Source: Mesodorylaimus sp. YZB2_4 (Eukaryota; Nematoda; Enoplea; Dorylaimida; Dorylaimidae). Taken from it: a DNA stretch of 64,000 nucleotides. The notes beneath the pieces were generated by a model that saw nothing but the letters and a program-made list of their open reading frames with translations, was not told where the DNA came from and searched no databases. The first letter of the stretch is position 1; each line of letters begins with the position of its first letter. The position numbers and the translations under genes were made by a program. Where the stretch lies: positions 248,001 to 312,000 of the forward strand of contig JASANH010001708.1 in NCBI GenBank assembly GCA_030248295.1, written 5' to 3'. This document shows positions 21,946 to 31,927 of this stretch, piece by piece.

Positions 21946-22935
21946 TCAGTCTCGAATCCGATCGAACCCAATATTCACTTGCAAGGTGTGCGGTGAAAAT
22001 TTGATGACTGGTTCATCGACTATGATTCCAAATGGCAAACTTAAAGGGAGGCCATCGAAGAAGGACTGGCCATTGATAAACTCTTCAATCGTTTGCTTGA
22101 TCGCGCCTGAAATCTTATCTTCCCACTTTTTGTTACGTTCCTCGTGAATTCGTATGATCACTTGTTCGATATCGACCTTCGCATACAAAATATTTTGTTT
22201 GATCTTGATCTTCAATATGCCGCTAACATCGATCGAAGCCGTAGCTTCGTGATAAAATACCTTTGTATCGTTGGCTGGACTAATTATCAATTCGGATGTG
22301 AAAGCGGCAGTAAAAGTTGCATTGTCATGAATAAATTCAATTTCGGGCGCTTTCAAAGCTTTGAAAGACATTTGAACCAAAGAGGTAGATCCGAACTTTT
22401 GAGCCAGTTCGGGCGCCACATTGCCCAAACACAATTCATCCTGAGGCTTGCACTCCAACTGGACTAACAATAAGCGAGGCTGGCTGTCATTGTTGATCGT
22501 GAATTCAAATGTCTTGTTTACGTAAGCCTGATAGACGAGATCGTTGAAGGTGGCATCACTAATCAATAAGACGATCGCAGCATCGTCGTTGGACGTCTCG
22601 ACAAATTTGGCAGGCTCGAATGGACTGATATCAGAAAGTGTTTTCCCATGCACGGCCACTTGCACATACTCTGACTCATTGTCAGTGGAATTCGCTTGGA
22701 CTTTGGAAACCAGTAGATCTCTGGCTTTGCTGCGCATCCCACTCACTGTGGCTGGCATCTCGGGTACAAGCAAATTGCTGGCGGTGCGGAGTGCCAGCTT
22801 GCTACGATTGCTGATGAATGACTTCAAGGCGTTTCGACGAATTTTTATAATAACGATTGGGTTCGTGCCCAAACTTACACATTCACAGAGAAGGATGGAG
22901 AAGAATGTGAGAACGAAACGGAAAGAGGGCCGCAT
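21946..22935 (-). CDS. BPI/LBP-like lipid-binding secreted protein, divergent
   Basis: One exon, 329 residues from the ATG at 22935, chosen because a signal peptide follows directly (FRFVLTFFSILLCECVSL); an upstream in-frame ATG at 23037 would bury it. The protein has two Cys close together (LECKPQDELCLGN), several N-glycosylation sites, and a C-terminus (FFDGLPLSLPFGIIVDEP, then LQVNIGFDRI) like the end of the BPI/LBP family. Its position convergent to the BPI-like gene at 18117 supports an old duplication, but sequence similarity between them is low. It is shorter than that gene by about 100 residues, mainly at the N-terminus. Confidence 0.58.
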   Translation of the reverse strand: MRPSFRFVLTFFSILLCECVSLGTNPIVIIKIRRNALKSFISNRSKLALRTASNLLVPEMPATVSGMRSKARDLLVSKVQANSTDNESEYVQVAVHGKTLSDISPFEPAKFVETSNDDAAIVLLISDATFNDLVYQAYVNKTFEFTINNDSQPRLLLVQLECKPQDELCLGNVAPELAQKFGSTSLVQMSFKALKAPEIEFIHDNATFTAAFTSELIISPANDTKVFYHEATASIDVSGILKIKIKQNILYAKVDIEQVIIRIHEERNKKWEDKISGAIKQTIEEFINGQSFFDGLPLSLPFGIIVDEPVIKFSPHTLQVNIGFDRIRD

Positions 22936-23104
22936 ATTGCTTAATGATCTTTGAAATAATATACGGTTACAAAACGAATTTCGTCCTTTGGAATCAACAA
23001 ATTGGGACCCGCTCCAAAAGCATTTACAGTAGCTCACATCTGAAACATATGGTTTCTAAAGCAATCTTAGGCGCTATGGTATTTTGCACCAAGAAAAGTC
23101 TCTT

Positions 23105-23330
23105 GGGCCCTGTCCCCTATCATACAGTCTAGCTGCCATCCTGGGACGCTGGTGCTGGCACAGGATGCCCTCATCAGGAGGCGCTCCTAGCGGAGACATA
23201 CAGAGGGAAGCTGCCATGAGCTGGTCACCTCACGGCTTCGTTTATCATAACATGACTGCTAGCAAAACGGGTTGGAAGGCCTGTAAGGAACTGGGGAGGC
23301 GCGGGAACTGGGGTCATGGCGATTAACCAG
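23105..23330 (+). mobile_element. SINE family S1, 3' half
   Basis: Holds the 3' blocks only: ATCCTGGGACGCTGG, GCGGAGACATACAGAGGGAA, GCTGGTCACCTCACGGC and GGGTTGGAAGGCCTG, matching the end of the 48537 copy. Confidence 0.68.
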
Positions 23331-23464
23331 CCTATCTCGAACGGCTAATAGACCCACTCCCTGTCATGCTCCTATTTCACCACATCACCACGCTTCTGAG
23401 CACTCCAGGGTGAAGGGCACATTACACACGAAATGATTTACCAGGCCTTAACTCAAACACTCGC

Positions 23465-23515
23465 CTGCACCTGGGCACCTGGCGTGAGAGGCAGACCACT
23501 AACCCTCCAGGTCAC
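23465..23515 (-). repeat. tRNA-Glu-like SINE head fragment
   Basis: On the minus strand, GGGTTAGTGGTCTGCCTCTC followed by ACGCCAGG resembles the D arm and anticodon arm of tRNA-Glu with anticodon CTC. No proper T arm follows, so it is a SINE fragment and not a working tRNA. Confidence 0.5.
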
Positions 23516-23905
23516 GAATCCCATAAACTCCCTTTTCAGTGCATTCCTCCATCTCTGGTTCTGTCTTAAACAATCGACTATGATCAATCAAGACCACAAC
23601 TCGAAAATGAACTTGGGAACTAGTTATAGAAAACCCCTTCAAATAAAAAGCGTATCATAAAATACAGTAGGCACCTACTTTCTAGCAGGCGCGCGCAGGC
23701 GAATTATATGACCGTCGTCGTATAACGTTAGGTAGACTTTATTCGACCCTACCCTAATACTAATAGGTGTTGGATTGACTGATCAGTGCATCTGACAAGG
23801 GAACAAGGAAACAAGTCCACATAACCAAAGATGCTGATAAAACAAACAAAACTAACAAACAACAAAGGCGAGGCAGTCATGTGTTCTACCTTCTCCGCAT
23901 GTCTC
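23516..23905. other. Intergenic
   Basis: No feature recognised. Confidence 0.4.
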
Positions 23906-24062
23906 CCAGGTGTTCATATACCTCCATTTTCACCAAGAGTTTTTAGTTTTTCGCTCCATTCTCCTCTAATCCGGTCATCGCCCACCCGACGGATAGCCAA
24001 ATTAGAGGAGAAAAGAGCGAAAAACTAAATAACGGTGAAAATACAGGCACATGAACACCCGG
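23906..24062. repeat. Long hairpin with a satellite monomer in its loop
   Basis: Left arm 23906-23970 and right arm 23999-24062 are inverted copies of about 62 nt with roughly 85% pairing; for example TTAGTTTTTCGCTC pairs with GAGCGAAAAACTAA, and AGGTGTTCAT near the outer left end with ATGAACACCC on the right. The 28-nt loop contains CCACCCGACGGATAGCC, which is the 11-bp satellite sequence in reverse orientation. The S1 SINE piece and the main satellite array follow directly. Confidence 0.85.
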
Positions 24063-24076
24063 ATATCTGCATGTCA

Positions 24077-24234
24077 GTGTCCGGTCGGTATGCCCTCGTG
24101 AGAGGTGGTCTTATTGGAGACGCGCAGAGGGACGCTGCTGTGTGTAAAGGTCGCCCTATAAGCTACGCTGTGCGGGGGTGCACCCTAGCTCACAGGGTGT
24201 GACTGCTGGCCGGCTATAGACAAAACAAAAGTTG
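24077..24234 (+). mobile_element. SINE family S1, 3' end, abutting the satellite
   Basis: GTCCGGTCGG, TGGAGACGCGCAGAGGGACG, CTGCTGGCCGGCTATAGACA and AAACAAAAGTTGTCGATGGT match the 3' end of the 5045 copy. The satellite starts right after the shared GTGTG end. Confidence 0.8.
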
Positions 24235-27200
24235 TCGATGGTGTGGTGGTCGGCTGTCCATCGGCTATCCGTCGGCTGTCCGTCGGCTATCCATCGGCTG
24301 TCTGTTACCTATCCGTCGGCTGTCTGTTGGCTGTCCATCGGCTGTCCGTCAGCTATCCGTCGGCCACCCGTCGACTATCCGTCGGCCACCCGTCGGCCAC
24401 CTGTCGGCCACCTGTCCGCCACCCGTCCGCCACCCATCGGCTATCCGTCGGCTATCCATCGGCTGTCCATCGGCTATCCGTCAGCTATCCGTCGGCTATC
24501 CGCCGGCTATCCATCGGCTGTCCATCGGCTGTCCGTCGGCTGTCCTTCAGCTATCCGCCGGCTATCCGTTGGCTGTCCATCAGCTGTCCGTCGGCTGTCC
24601 GTCGGCTGTCCGTCGGCTGTCCATCGGCTATCCGTCGGCTGTCCGTCGGCTATCCGTCGGCTATATGTCTCGGCCACCCGTCGGCCACCTGTCGGCCACC
24701 CATCGGCCACCTGTCGGCCACCCGTCGGCCACCCGTCAGCTATCCATTGGCTATCCGTCGGCTGTCCGTTGGCTGTCTGTCGGCTATCCGTCAGCTATCC
24801 GTCGGCTATCTGTCGGCTATCCGTCGGCTGTCCGTCGGCTATCCATCAGCTATCCATCGGCTATCCATCGGCTGTCCATCGGCTGTCCGTCGGCCATCCG
24901 TTGGCTGTCTGTCGGCTATCCGTCAGCTGTCTGTCGGCTGTCTGTCGGCTGTCCATCAGCTATCCGTCAGCTGTCTGTTGGCTATCCGTCGGCTATCCGT
25001 TGGCTATCCGTCGGCTGTCCGTCGGCTATCCGTCGGCTATCCGTTGGCTATCCGTCGGCTGTCCGCCGGCTATCCGTCGGCTATCCGGCGGCTATCCGTC
25101 GGCTATCCGTCGGCTATCCATCGGCTTTCTGTCGGCTGTCCATCGGCTGTCCATCAGCTGTCTGTCGGCAATCCGCCGGCTATCCATCGGCTGTCCGTCG
25201 GCTGTCCGTCGGCTATCCGTCGGCTGTCCGTCGGCTGTCCGTCGGCCATCCGTCGGCTGTCCTTCGGCTATCCGTCGGCTATCCGTCGGCTATCCGTCGG
25301 CTGTCTGTCGGCTGTCCATCGGCTGTCCGTCGGCTGTCCGTTGGCTGTCCGTCAGCTGTCCATCAGCGGTCCTTCGGCTATCCGCCGTCTATCCATCGGC
25401 TGTCCGTCGGCTATCCATCGGCTATCTGTCGGCTGTCTGTTGGCTGTCCGTCGGCTATCCGTTGGCTGTCTGTCGGCTATCCGTCGGCTGTCCGTCGGCT
25501 GTCTGTCGGCTGTCCGTCGGCTGTCCGTCGGCTGTCTGTCGGCTGTCCGTCGGCTGTCCGTCGGCTGTCCGTCGGCTGTCAGTCTGCTATCCGTCGGCTG
25601 TCCGTCGGCAATCCGCCGGCTATCCGTCGGCTGTCCTTCGGCTATCCGTCGGCTATCCGTCGGCTATCCGTCGGCTGTCTGTCGGCTGTCCGTCGGCTGT
25701 CCGTCGGCTGTCCGTTGGCTGTCCGTCGGCTGTCCATCTGCTGTCCTTCGGCTGTCCTTCGGCTGTCCTTCGGCTATCCGTCGGCTATCCATCGGCTGTC
25801 CGTCGGCTATCCGTCGGCTATCCGTCGGCTGTCTGTTGGCTGTCCGTCGGCTATCCGTTGGCTGTCTGTCGGCTATCCGTCGGCTATCCGTCGGCTGTCC
25901 GTCGGCTGTCCGTCGGCTGTCCGTCGGCTGTCCGTCGGCTGTCCGTCGGCTGTCCGTCGGCTGTCCGTCGGCTGTCCGTCGGCTGTCCGTCGGCTGTCCG
26001 TCGGCTGTCCGTCGGCTGTCCATCGGCAGTCCGTCGGCCATCCTCCGCCAATCCCTCGGCTGTCCGTCGGCTGTCCGTCGGCTGTCCTTCGGCTATCCGC
26101 TGGCTATCCATCGGCTGTCCATCAGCTATCCATCGGCTATCCATCGGCTGTCCGTCGGCTATCCGTCGGCTATCCGTCGGCTGTCTGTTGGCTGTCCGTC
26201 GGCTATCCGTTGGCTGTCTGTCGGCTATCCGTCGGCTATCCATCGGCTGTCCATCGGCTATCCGTCGGCTATCCGTCGGCTGTCTGGTGGCTGTCCGTCG
26301 GCTATCCGTTGGCTGTCTGTCGGCTATCCGTCGGCTATCCGTCGGCTGTCCATCGGCTGTCCGTCGGCTGTCTGTCGGCTGTCCTTCGGCTATCCGCTGG
26401 CTATCCATTGGCTGTCCATCAGCTATCCATCGGCTATCCATCGGCTGTCCGTCGGCTATCCGTCGGCTATCCGTCGGCTGTCTGTTGGCTGTCCGTCGGC
26501 TATCCGTTGGCTGTCTGTCGGCTATCCGTTGGCTATCCGTCGGCTGTCCGTCGGCTGTCCGTTGGCTGTCCGTCGGCTGTCCGTCGGCTGTCCGTAGGCT
26601 GTCCGTCGGCTGTCCGTCGGCTGTCCGTCGGCTGTCCGTCGGCTGTCCGTCGGCTGTCCGTCGGCTGTCCGTTGGCTGTCCGTCGGCTGTCCATCGGCTG
26701 TCCGTCGGCTATCCGTCGGCTGTCCTTCGGCTATCCGTCGGCTATCCATCGGCTGTCCGTCGGCTATCCGTCGGCTATCCGTCGGCTGTCTGGTGGCTGT
26801 CCGTCGGCTATCCGTTGGCTGTCTGTCGGGTATCCGTCGGCTATCCGTCGGCTGTCCATCGGCTGTCCGTCGGCTGTCTGTCGGCTATCCGCCGGCTATC
26901 CGTCGGCTGTCCGTCGGCTGTCCGTCGGCTGTCCGTCGGCTGTCCGTCGGCTGTCCTTCGGCTATCCGCTGGCTATCCGTCGGCTGTCTGTCGGCTGTCC
27001 GTCGGCTGTCTGTCGGCTGTCCATCGGCTGTCCTTCGGCCATCCGCCGCCTATCCATCGGCTGTCCGTCGGCTGTCCGTAGGCTGTCCGTCGGCTATCCG
27101 TCGGCTGTCCATCGGCTGTCCGTCGGCTGTCAGTCGGCTATCCGTCGGCTATCCGTCGGCTGTCCGTCGGCTGTCCGTCGGCTGTCCGTCGGCTGTCCGT

Positions 27201-27812
27201 CGGCTGTCCGTCGGCTGTCCGTCGGCTGTCCGTCGGCTGTCCGTCGGCTGTCCGTCGGCTGTCCGTCGGCTGTCCGTCGGCTGTCCTTCGGCCATCTGCC
27301 GGCTATCCATCGGCTGTCCGTCGGCTGTCCGTCGGCTGTCCTTCGGCTATCCGCCGGCTATCCATCGGCTGTCCATCAGCTATCCATCGGCTATCCATCG
27401 GCTGTCCGTCGGCTATCCGTCGGCTATCCGTCGGCTGTCTGTTGGCTGTCCGTCGGCTATCCGTAGGCAGTCTGTCGGCTATCCGTCGGCTATCCGTCGG
27501 CTGTCCGTCGGCTGTCCGTCGGCTATCCATCGGCTGTCCGTCGGCTATCCGTCGGCTATCCGTCGGCTGTCCGTCGGCTGTCCGTCGGCTATCCATCGGC
27601 TGTCCGTCGGCTATCCATCGGCTATCCGTCGGCTGTCCATCGGCTGTCCGTCGGCTGTCCGTCGGCTGTCCGTTGGCTATCCATCGGCTGTCCGTCGGCT
27701 ATCCGTCGGCTATCCGTCGGCTGTCTGTTGGCTGTCCATCGGCTGTCCGTCGGCTATCCGTCGGCTGTCCTTCGGCTATCCGTCGGCAATCCGCCGGCCG
27801 CCTGTCGGCCAT
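24235..27812. repeat. Main 11-bp satellite array, about 325 monomers
   Basis: About 3.6 kb of CGTCGGCTRTC monomers; the variable base is mostly G or A, and a few blocks carry CGTCGGCCACC. Because 11 is not a multiple of 3 and the monomer has no stop in any register, all three forward frames stay open for 784 to 965 codons, and reverse frames are open for up to 185. They read as 11-residue repeats (RRLSVGCPSAV). No start context, splice pattern or domain supports a protein. Confidence 0.97.
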
Positions 27813-28927
27813 TTGTCAGCTATCCTCCAGCCGACTTTGGCGGGGAAAATTTCATGTATACTGAACAAGGAAATACTACTTTACTGAAAATGTGGAGTGC
27901 GTTAAACATATTTCTTGTGCAAAAAGCAAGTTAATCCGTTAGACTGATGGAATCAAGTTATTTTAAAAGAATGTAAGGCTTGCTGCGAAATCGGTTGTAG
28001 GAGATGTGTCGAGGGTGTCAGAATCGGCTAACCGAAAAGGTCGGCAAGCCGGTAAAGTCCTATCCTGACGCTGGCGCAATGGAAGTGTAACCAGTCCACT
28101 GGAAGGCGTAGGAGGGAGGTTGCCGACAGAAGTCGGCGGGACATTGCGCTTTTGCTGGCATTGCTCGACACCCAAGAACTTTGGCACCCAAAGAAGGCAA
28201 GGTGTTGCAGTATTGAGTAAGTCACGGAATGTCTCTTGACTTTGTTCACGTCAGAAGCAAACGTAATAGGTACTCAAACAGATGGCCAATCATCTTAACA
28301 GTATATACAATATGTACAGTCTGCGGCTCTGTGGCTGCCTGGTATATCCCCATCAATTAACGGTTCATATTCCAACCTCAATTCTGCAGATTTCAGTCCA
28401 GTATGTCCTCTTGCGAATATGCTTTATGCAGAAACAGACCTAAGTAGCCTATGCCAAGCACTGCCAAGACCGTTGATCATGCGCTTTAGTAGGCAAAAAG
28501 GGGTCATGCCATACTTTACCCATAGCCAAGCACTGTACAGCGCTTGAGGGCTCAGGAACACGTTTGACAATCATTTTGTACCAGGGCGGGAGTCGAACCC
28601 TCCCGTGTAAGTGCGCAGCCAGCGTGAGAGGCAGACGCTAGGCCACGACCCCGGCCAGGGAGTGATCAAGCGGGTCGAGTGTGACAAAATACTTTTTTTT
28701 TTGCTGCTTCTCCGACATCTGATCGGCCTGCACGAAATGAAGATAATTCAGCTTTCAGAAAATTTTTTTGAAGTCTAGTTTCCCAGTGTCTTCCAATTGT
28801 TCTTTTGTTCCTGTTTCTTATTGACGGCTAATGTGTGTGCTCATATTTAGTTTATGTGACTACAAGTACGGAACAGCTGTTTACCGAATCATTCTCCAAA
28901 CCATTTGAGCGCGCCAACTCAAGTAGG
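27795..28927. repeat. 1.13-kb duplicated unit, copy 1
   Basis: Nearly identical to 29383-30515 at a constant offset of 1588 bp with no indels seen; two mismatches noticed (near 27800 and 28296). It includes the last satellite variants (GGCAATCCGCCGGC), unique sequence and a reverse S2 SINE. Confidence 0.95.
28480..28656 (-). mobile_element. tRNA-Glu-derived SINE, family S2
   Basis: The minus-strand head (28656-28580) has a tRNA A box (TGGCCTAGCGT), an anticodon-arm region with CTCTCAC as in tRNA-Glu(CTC), and a B box (GGGTTCGACTCCC). The body runs to about 28480 with ATTGTCAAACGTGTTCC and GTACAGTGCTTGGCTATGGG. The D and anticodon stems pair poorly, so it is a SINE and not a tRNA gene. Confidence 0.75.
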
Positions 28928-28928
28928 T

Positions 28929-29400
28929 CGGTCGCCAACTGTCGGCTGTCCGTCGGCTGTCCGTCGGCTGTCCGTCGGCTGTCCGTCGGCTATCCGTCGG
29001 CTGTCCGTCGGCTGTCCGTCGGCTATCCGTCGGCTGTCCTTCGGCTATCCGTCGGCTATCCGTCGGCTATCCGTCAGCTGTCTGTCGGCTGTCCATCGGC
29101 TGTCCGTCGGCTGTCCGTTGGCTGTCCGTCGGCTGTCCATCAGCTGTCCTTCGGCTGTCCTTCGGCTGTCCTTCGGCTATCCGTCGGCTATCCATCGGCT
29201 GTCCGTCGGCTGTCCGTCGGCTGTCCATCGGCTGTCCTTCGGCCATCCGCCGCCTATCCATCGGCTGTCCGTCGGCTGTCCTTCGGCTATCCGCCGGCTA
29301 TCCATCGGCTGTCCGTCGGCTATCCATCGGCTTTCTGTCGGCTGTCCATCGGCTGTCCGTCGGCTGTCCATCGGCAATCCGCCGGCTGCCTGTCGGCCAT
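28929..29400. repeat. Second 11-bp satellite array, about 43 monomers
   Basis: Same monomers as the main array. The left junction follows AACTCAAGTAGGT of duplicated unit 1; in unit 2 that sequence runs into unique DNA instead, so this array sits between the two units. Confidence 0.95.
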
Positions 29401-30515
29401 TTGTCAGCTATCCTCCAGCCGACTTTGGCGGGGAAAATTTCATGTATACTGAACAAGGAAATACTACTTTACTGAAAATGTGGAGTGCGTTAAACATATT
29501 TCTTGTGCAAAAAGCAAGTTAATCCGTTAGACTGATGGAATCAAGTTATTTTAAAAGAATGTAAGGCTTGCTGCGAAATCGGTTGTAGGAGATGTGTCGA
29601 GGGTGTCAGAATCGGCTAACCGAAAAGGTCGGCAAGCCGGTAAAGTCCTATCCTGACGCTGGCGCAATGGAAGTGTAACCAGTCCACTGGAAGGCGTAGG
29701 AGGGAGGTTGCCGACAGAAGTCGGCGGGACATTGCGCTTTTGCTGGCATTGCTCGACACCCAAGAACTTTGGCACCCAAAGAAGGCAAGGTGTTGCAGTA
29801 TTGAGTAAGTCACGGAATGTCTCTTGACTTTGTTCACGTCAGAAGCAAACGTAATAGGTACTCAAACAGATGGCCAATCATCTTTACAGTATATACAATA
29901 TGTACAGTCTGCGGCTCTGTGGCTGCCTGGTATATCCCCATCAATTAACGGTTCATATTCCAACCTCAATTCTGCAGATTTCAGTCCAGTATGTCCTCTT
30001 GCGAATATGCTTTATGCAGAAACAGACCTAAGTAGCCTATGCCAAGCACTGCCAAGACCGTTGATCATGCGCTTTAGTAGGCAAAAAGGGGTCATGCCAT
30101 ACTTTACCCATAGCCAAGCACTGTACAGCGCTTGAGGGCTCAGGAACACGTTTGACAATCATTTTGTACCAGGGCGGGAGTCGAACCCTCCCGTGTAAGT
30201 GCGCAGCCAGCGTGAGAGGCAGACGCTAGGCCACGACCCCGGCCAGGGAGTGATCAAGCGGGTCGAGTGTGACAAAATACTTTTTTTTTTGCTGCTTCTC
30301 CGACATCTGATCGGCCTGCACGAAATGAAGATAATTCAGCTTTCAGAAAATTTTTTTGAAGTCTAGTTTCCCAGTGTCTTCCAATTGTTCTTTTGTTCCT
30401 GTTTCTTATTGACGGCTAATGTGTGTGCTCATATTTAGTTTATGTGACTACAAGTACGGAACAGCTGTTTACCGAATCATTCTCCAAACCATTTGAGCGC
30501 GCCAACTCAAGTAGG
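29383..30515. repeat. 1.13-kb duplicated unit, copy 2, with S2 SINE
   Basis: Second copy of the unit at 27795. It contains the matching S2 SINE at 30068-30244 on the minus strand. Near-identity points to a recent unequal exchange. Confidence 0.95.
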
Positions 30516-31927
30516 TGTACTCCGACTCGACGAAAAAGGGGGCGTTCAATGAAAAATCGTATCGAAAGCCGGCTTCTGTCGCAGCTGATCCAACTATGCT
30601 TCAGCCTTCAGTACCTGATTAAATGCAAATACTGTTATCGATCACGGCTTATTAGTCGGCTGTGCTATAAAATTTGCTCTAATATTCCCAAAATCTAGCG
30701 AGCCTGGCAAGGAATTTGGTTGCGGACTAAAATAAAAGAAGCGACTCGTAATGATAAAGTGGTATCCTCAGCAAAGAGTGCAGCGATGTTCCTCCCCTGT
30801 AAGAATTGTCGATCGCGCAGCGCTAAGTAAAGCAGCTCTCCACATCCTGTTTATAGTGAATTACCGACTCCTGCCCTCAGTTCGTTGCTGTTCGACCTAG
30901 TCCAGTCCGCCCAATAGTTATTCTACACCCTCCACCTGTAAGTACCCATTTCATAAACATGTCCTGCCATTTCGTCATTACTCCACCTAGTCCAGTATGG
31001 TACTCAACTCGACAGTGTTGAGGGCATATTTCATGTCCCGGATCAATACTTACCTGCGCCTGATGCGTACGAGAAGAGAGCTATGAGGTGGGCTCTTGAA
31101 AAGAGGGCTGGAACAACTGTTTGCAGTGAGCGCGTTGGCGACCTAAAAACTTGAGCAACCCAAGTATGGAGTGGGGTTTTTATGGAGAAAGGACTGGCTT
31201 CCGTATTCAGCAGGCGTCGATTTCTGGTATATGCCACTAGAAGTGATTATATCTCGTTTTTTAGGGCACAATATCACGTCACTGTTTAATGATCGAGTGG
31301 TTAATTTATCGTATCTTATCGACGGTGCATGAATTCGAGTTCAGGCTTGTGCAACACACAATGTAATGCGTTGCCCTAAAAAAGGGTAGGACGTCCCTGC
31401 AATTCCTCAGGGTCATCACTTTGCCCAACTACGTTATTTTTGCAGATATTTTGGCTAATCCAAGTTGCTAAATCTTCCGAAGCTACTAGAGTAGATATTG
31501 TACTTATGATCTCTATTTCTCACGGCACAGCAAACACCTATCATTTATCTGTCATAGAATAGACGACAGCTTTCCCAACCAGCTACCACACATTTTCGTT
31601 CTAGCCTCTCAAACAATTACGCCCAGTTGTGTACAGTACAGTCAGTTAGGCCCACAAGAGGGTGCGCGTGTTTAGACTGATCGGCATGCGCGCACATAAC
31701 TTCAACGGGAACTGGTTTTGGTGAACGACACACGAAGAATAAAACAGCATCTTCCCAATTCGTTCTTTGCTCCCGACATTCCTTTTCAAGTAAAAGCAGG
31801 TAGGCAGAAGAGTAAACTTGGGGTCACGCCTCAAATCGAACTTGTACTGTGTACAGAAATTGTGTCGCCTGGTGAATTCAGTCGAGTGAGAATATCTCAA
31901 TAGACATAATTTCCTGTCACTAGAACA
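30516..31927. other. Intergenic, upstream of PLD copy 1
   Basis: No gene or repeat recognised. It would contain the promoter of the PLD gene on the + strand. Confidence 0.4.

Noticed and set aside
24235-27812. CRISPR-like array
   Set aside because: Units are contiguous 11-mers without spacers, and the genome is eukaryotic.
24232-27887. Open frames of 949, 784, 965 and 364 codons on the + strand
   Set aside because: They are registers of the 11-bp satellite. All frames are open at once, there is no domain, and splice sites and flanking coding sequence are absent.
28580-28656. tRNA-Glu gene on the minus strand (and its copy at 30168-30244)
   Set aside because: A and B boxes are present, but the anticodon and D stems pair poorly and a common body is attached in several copies, so it is a SINE head.
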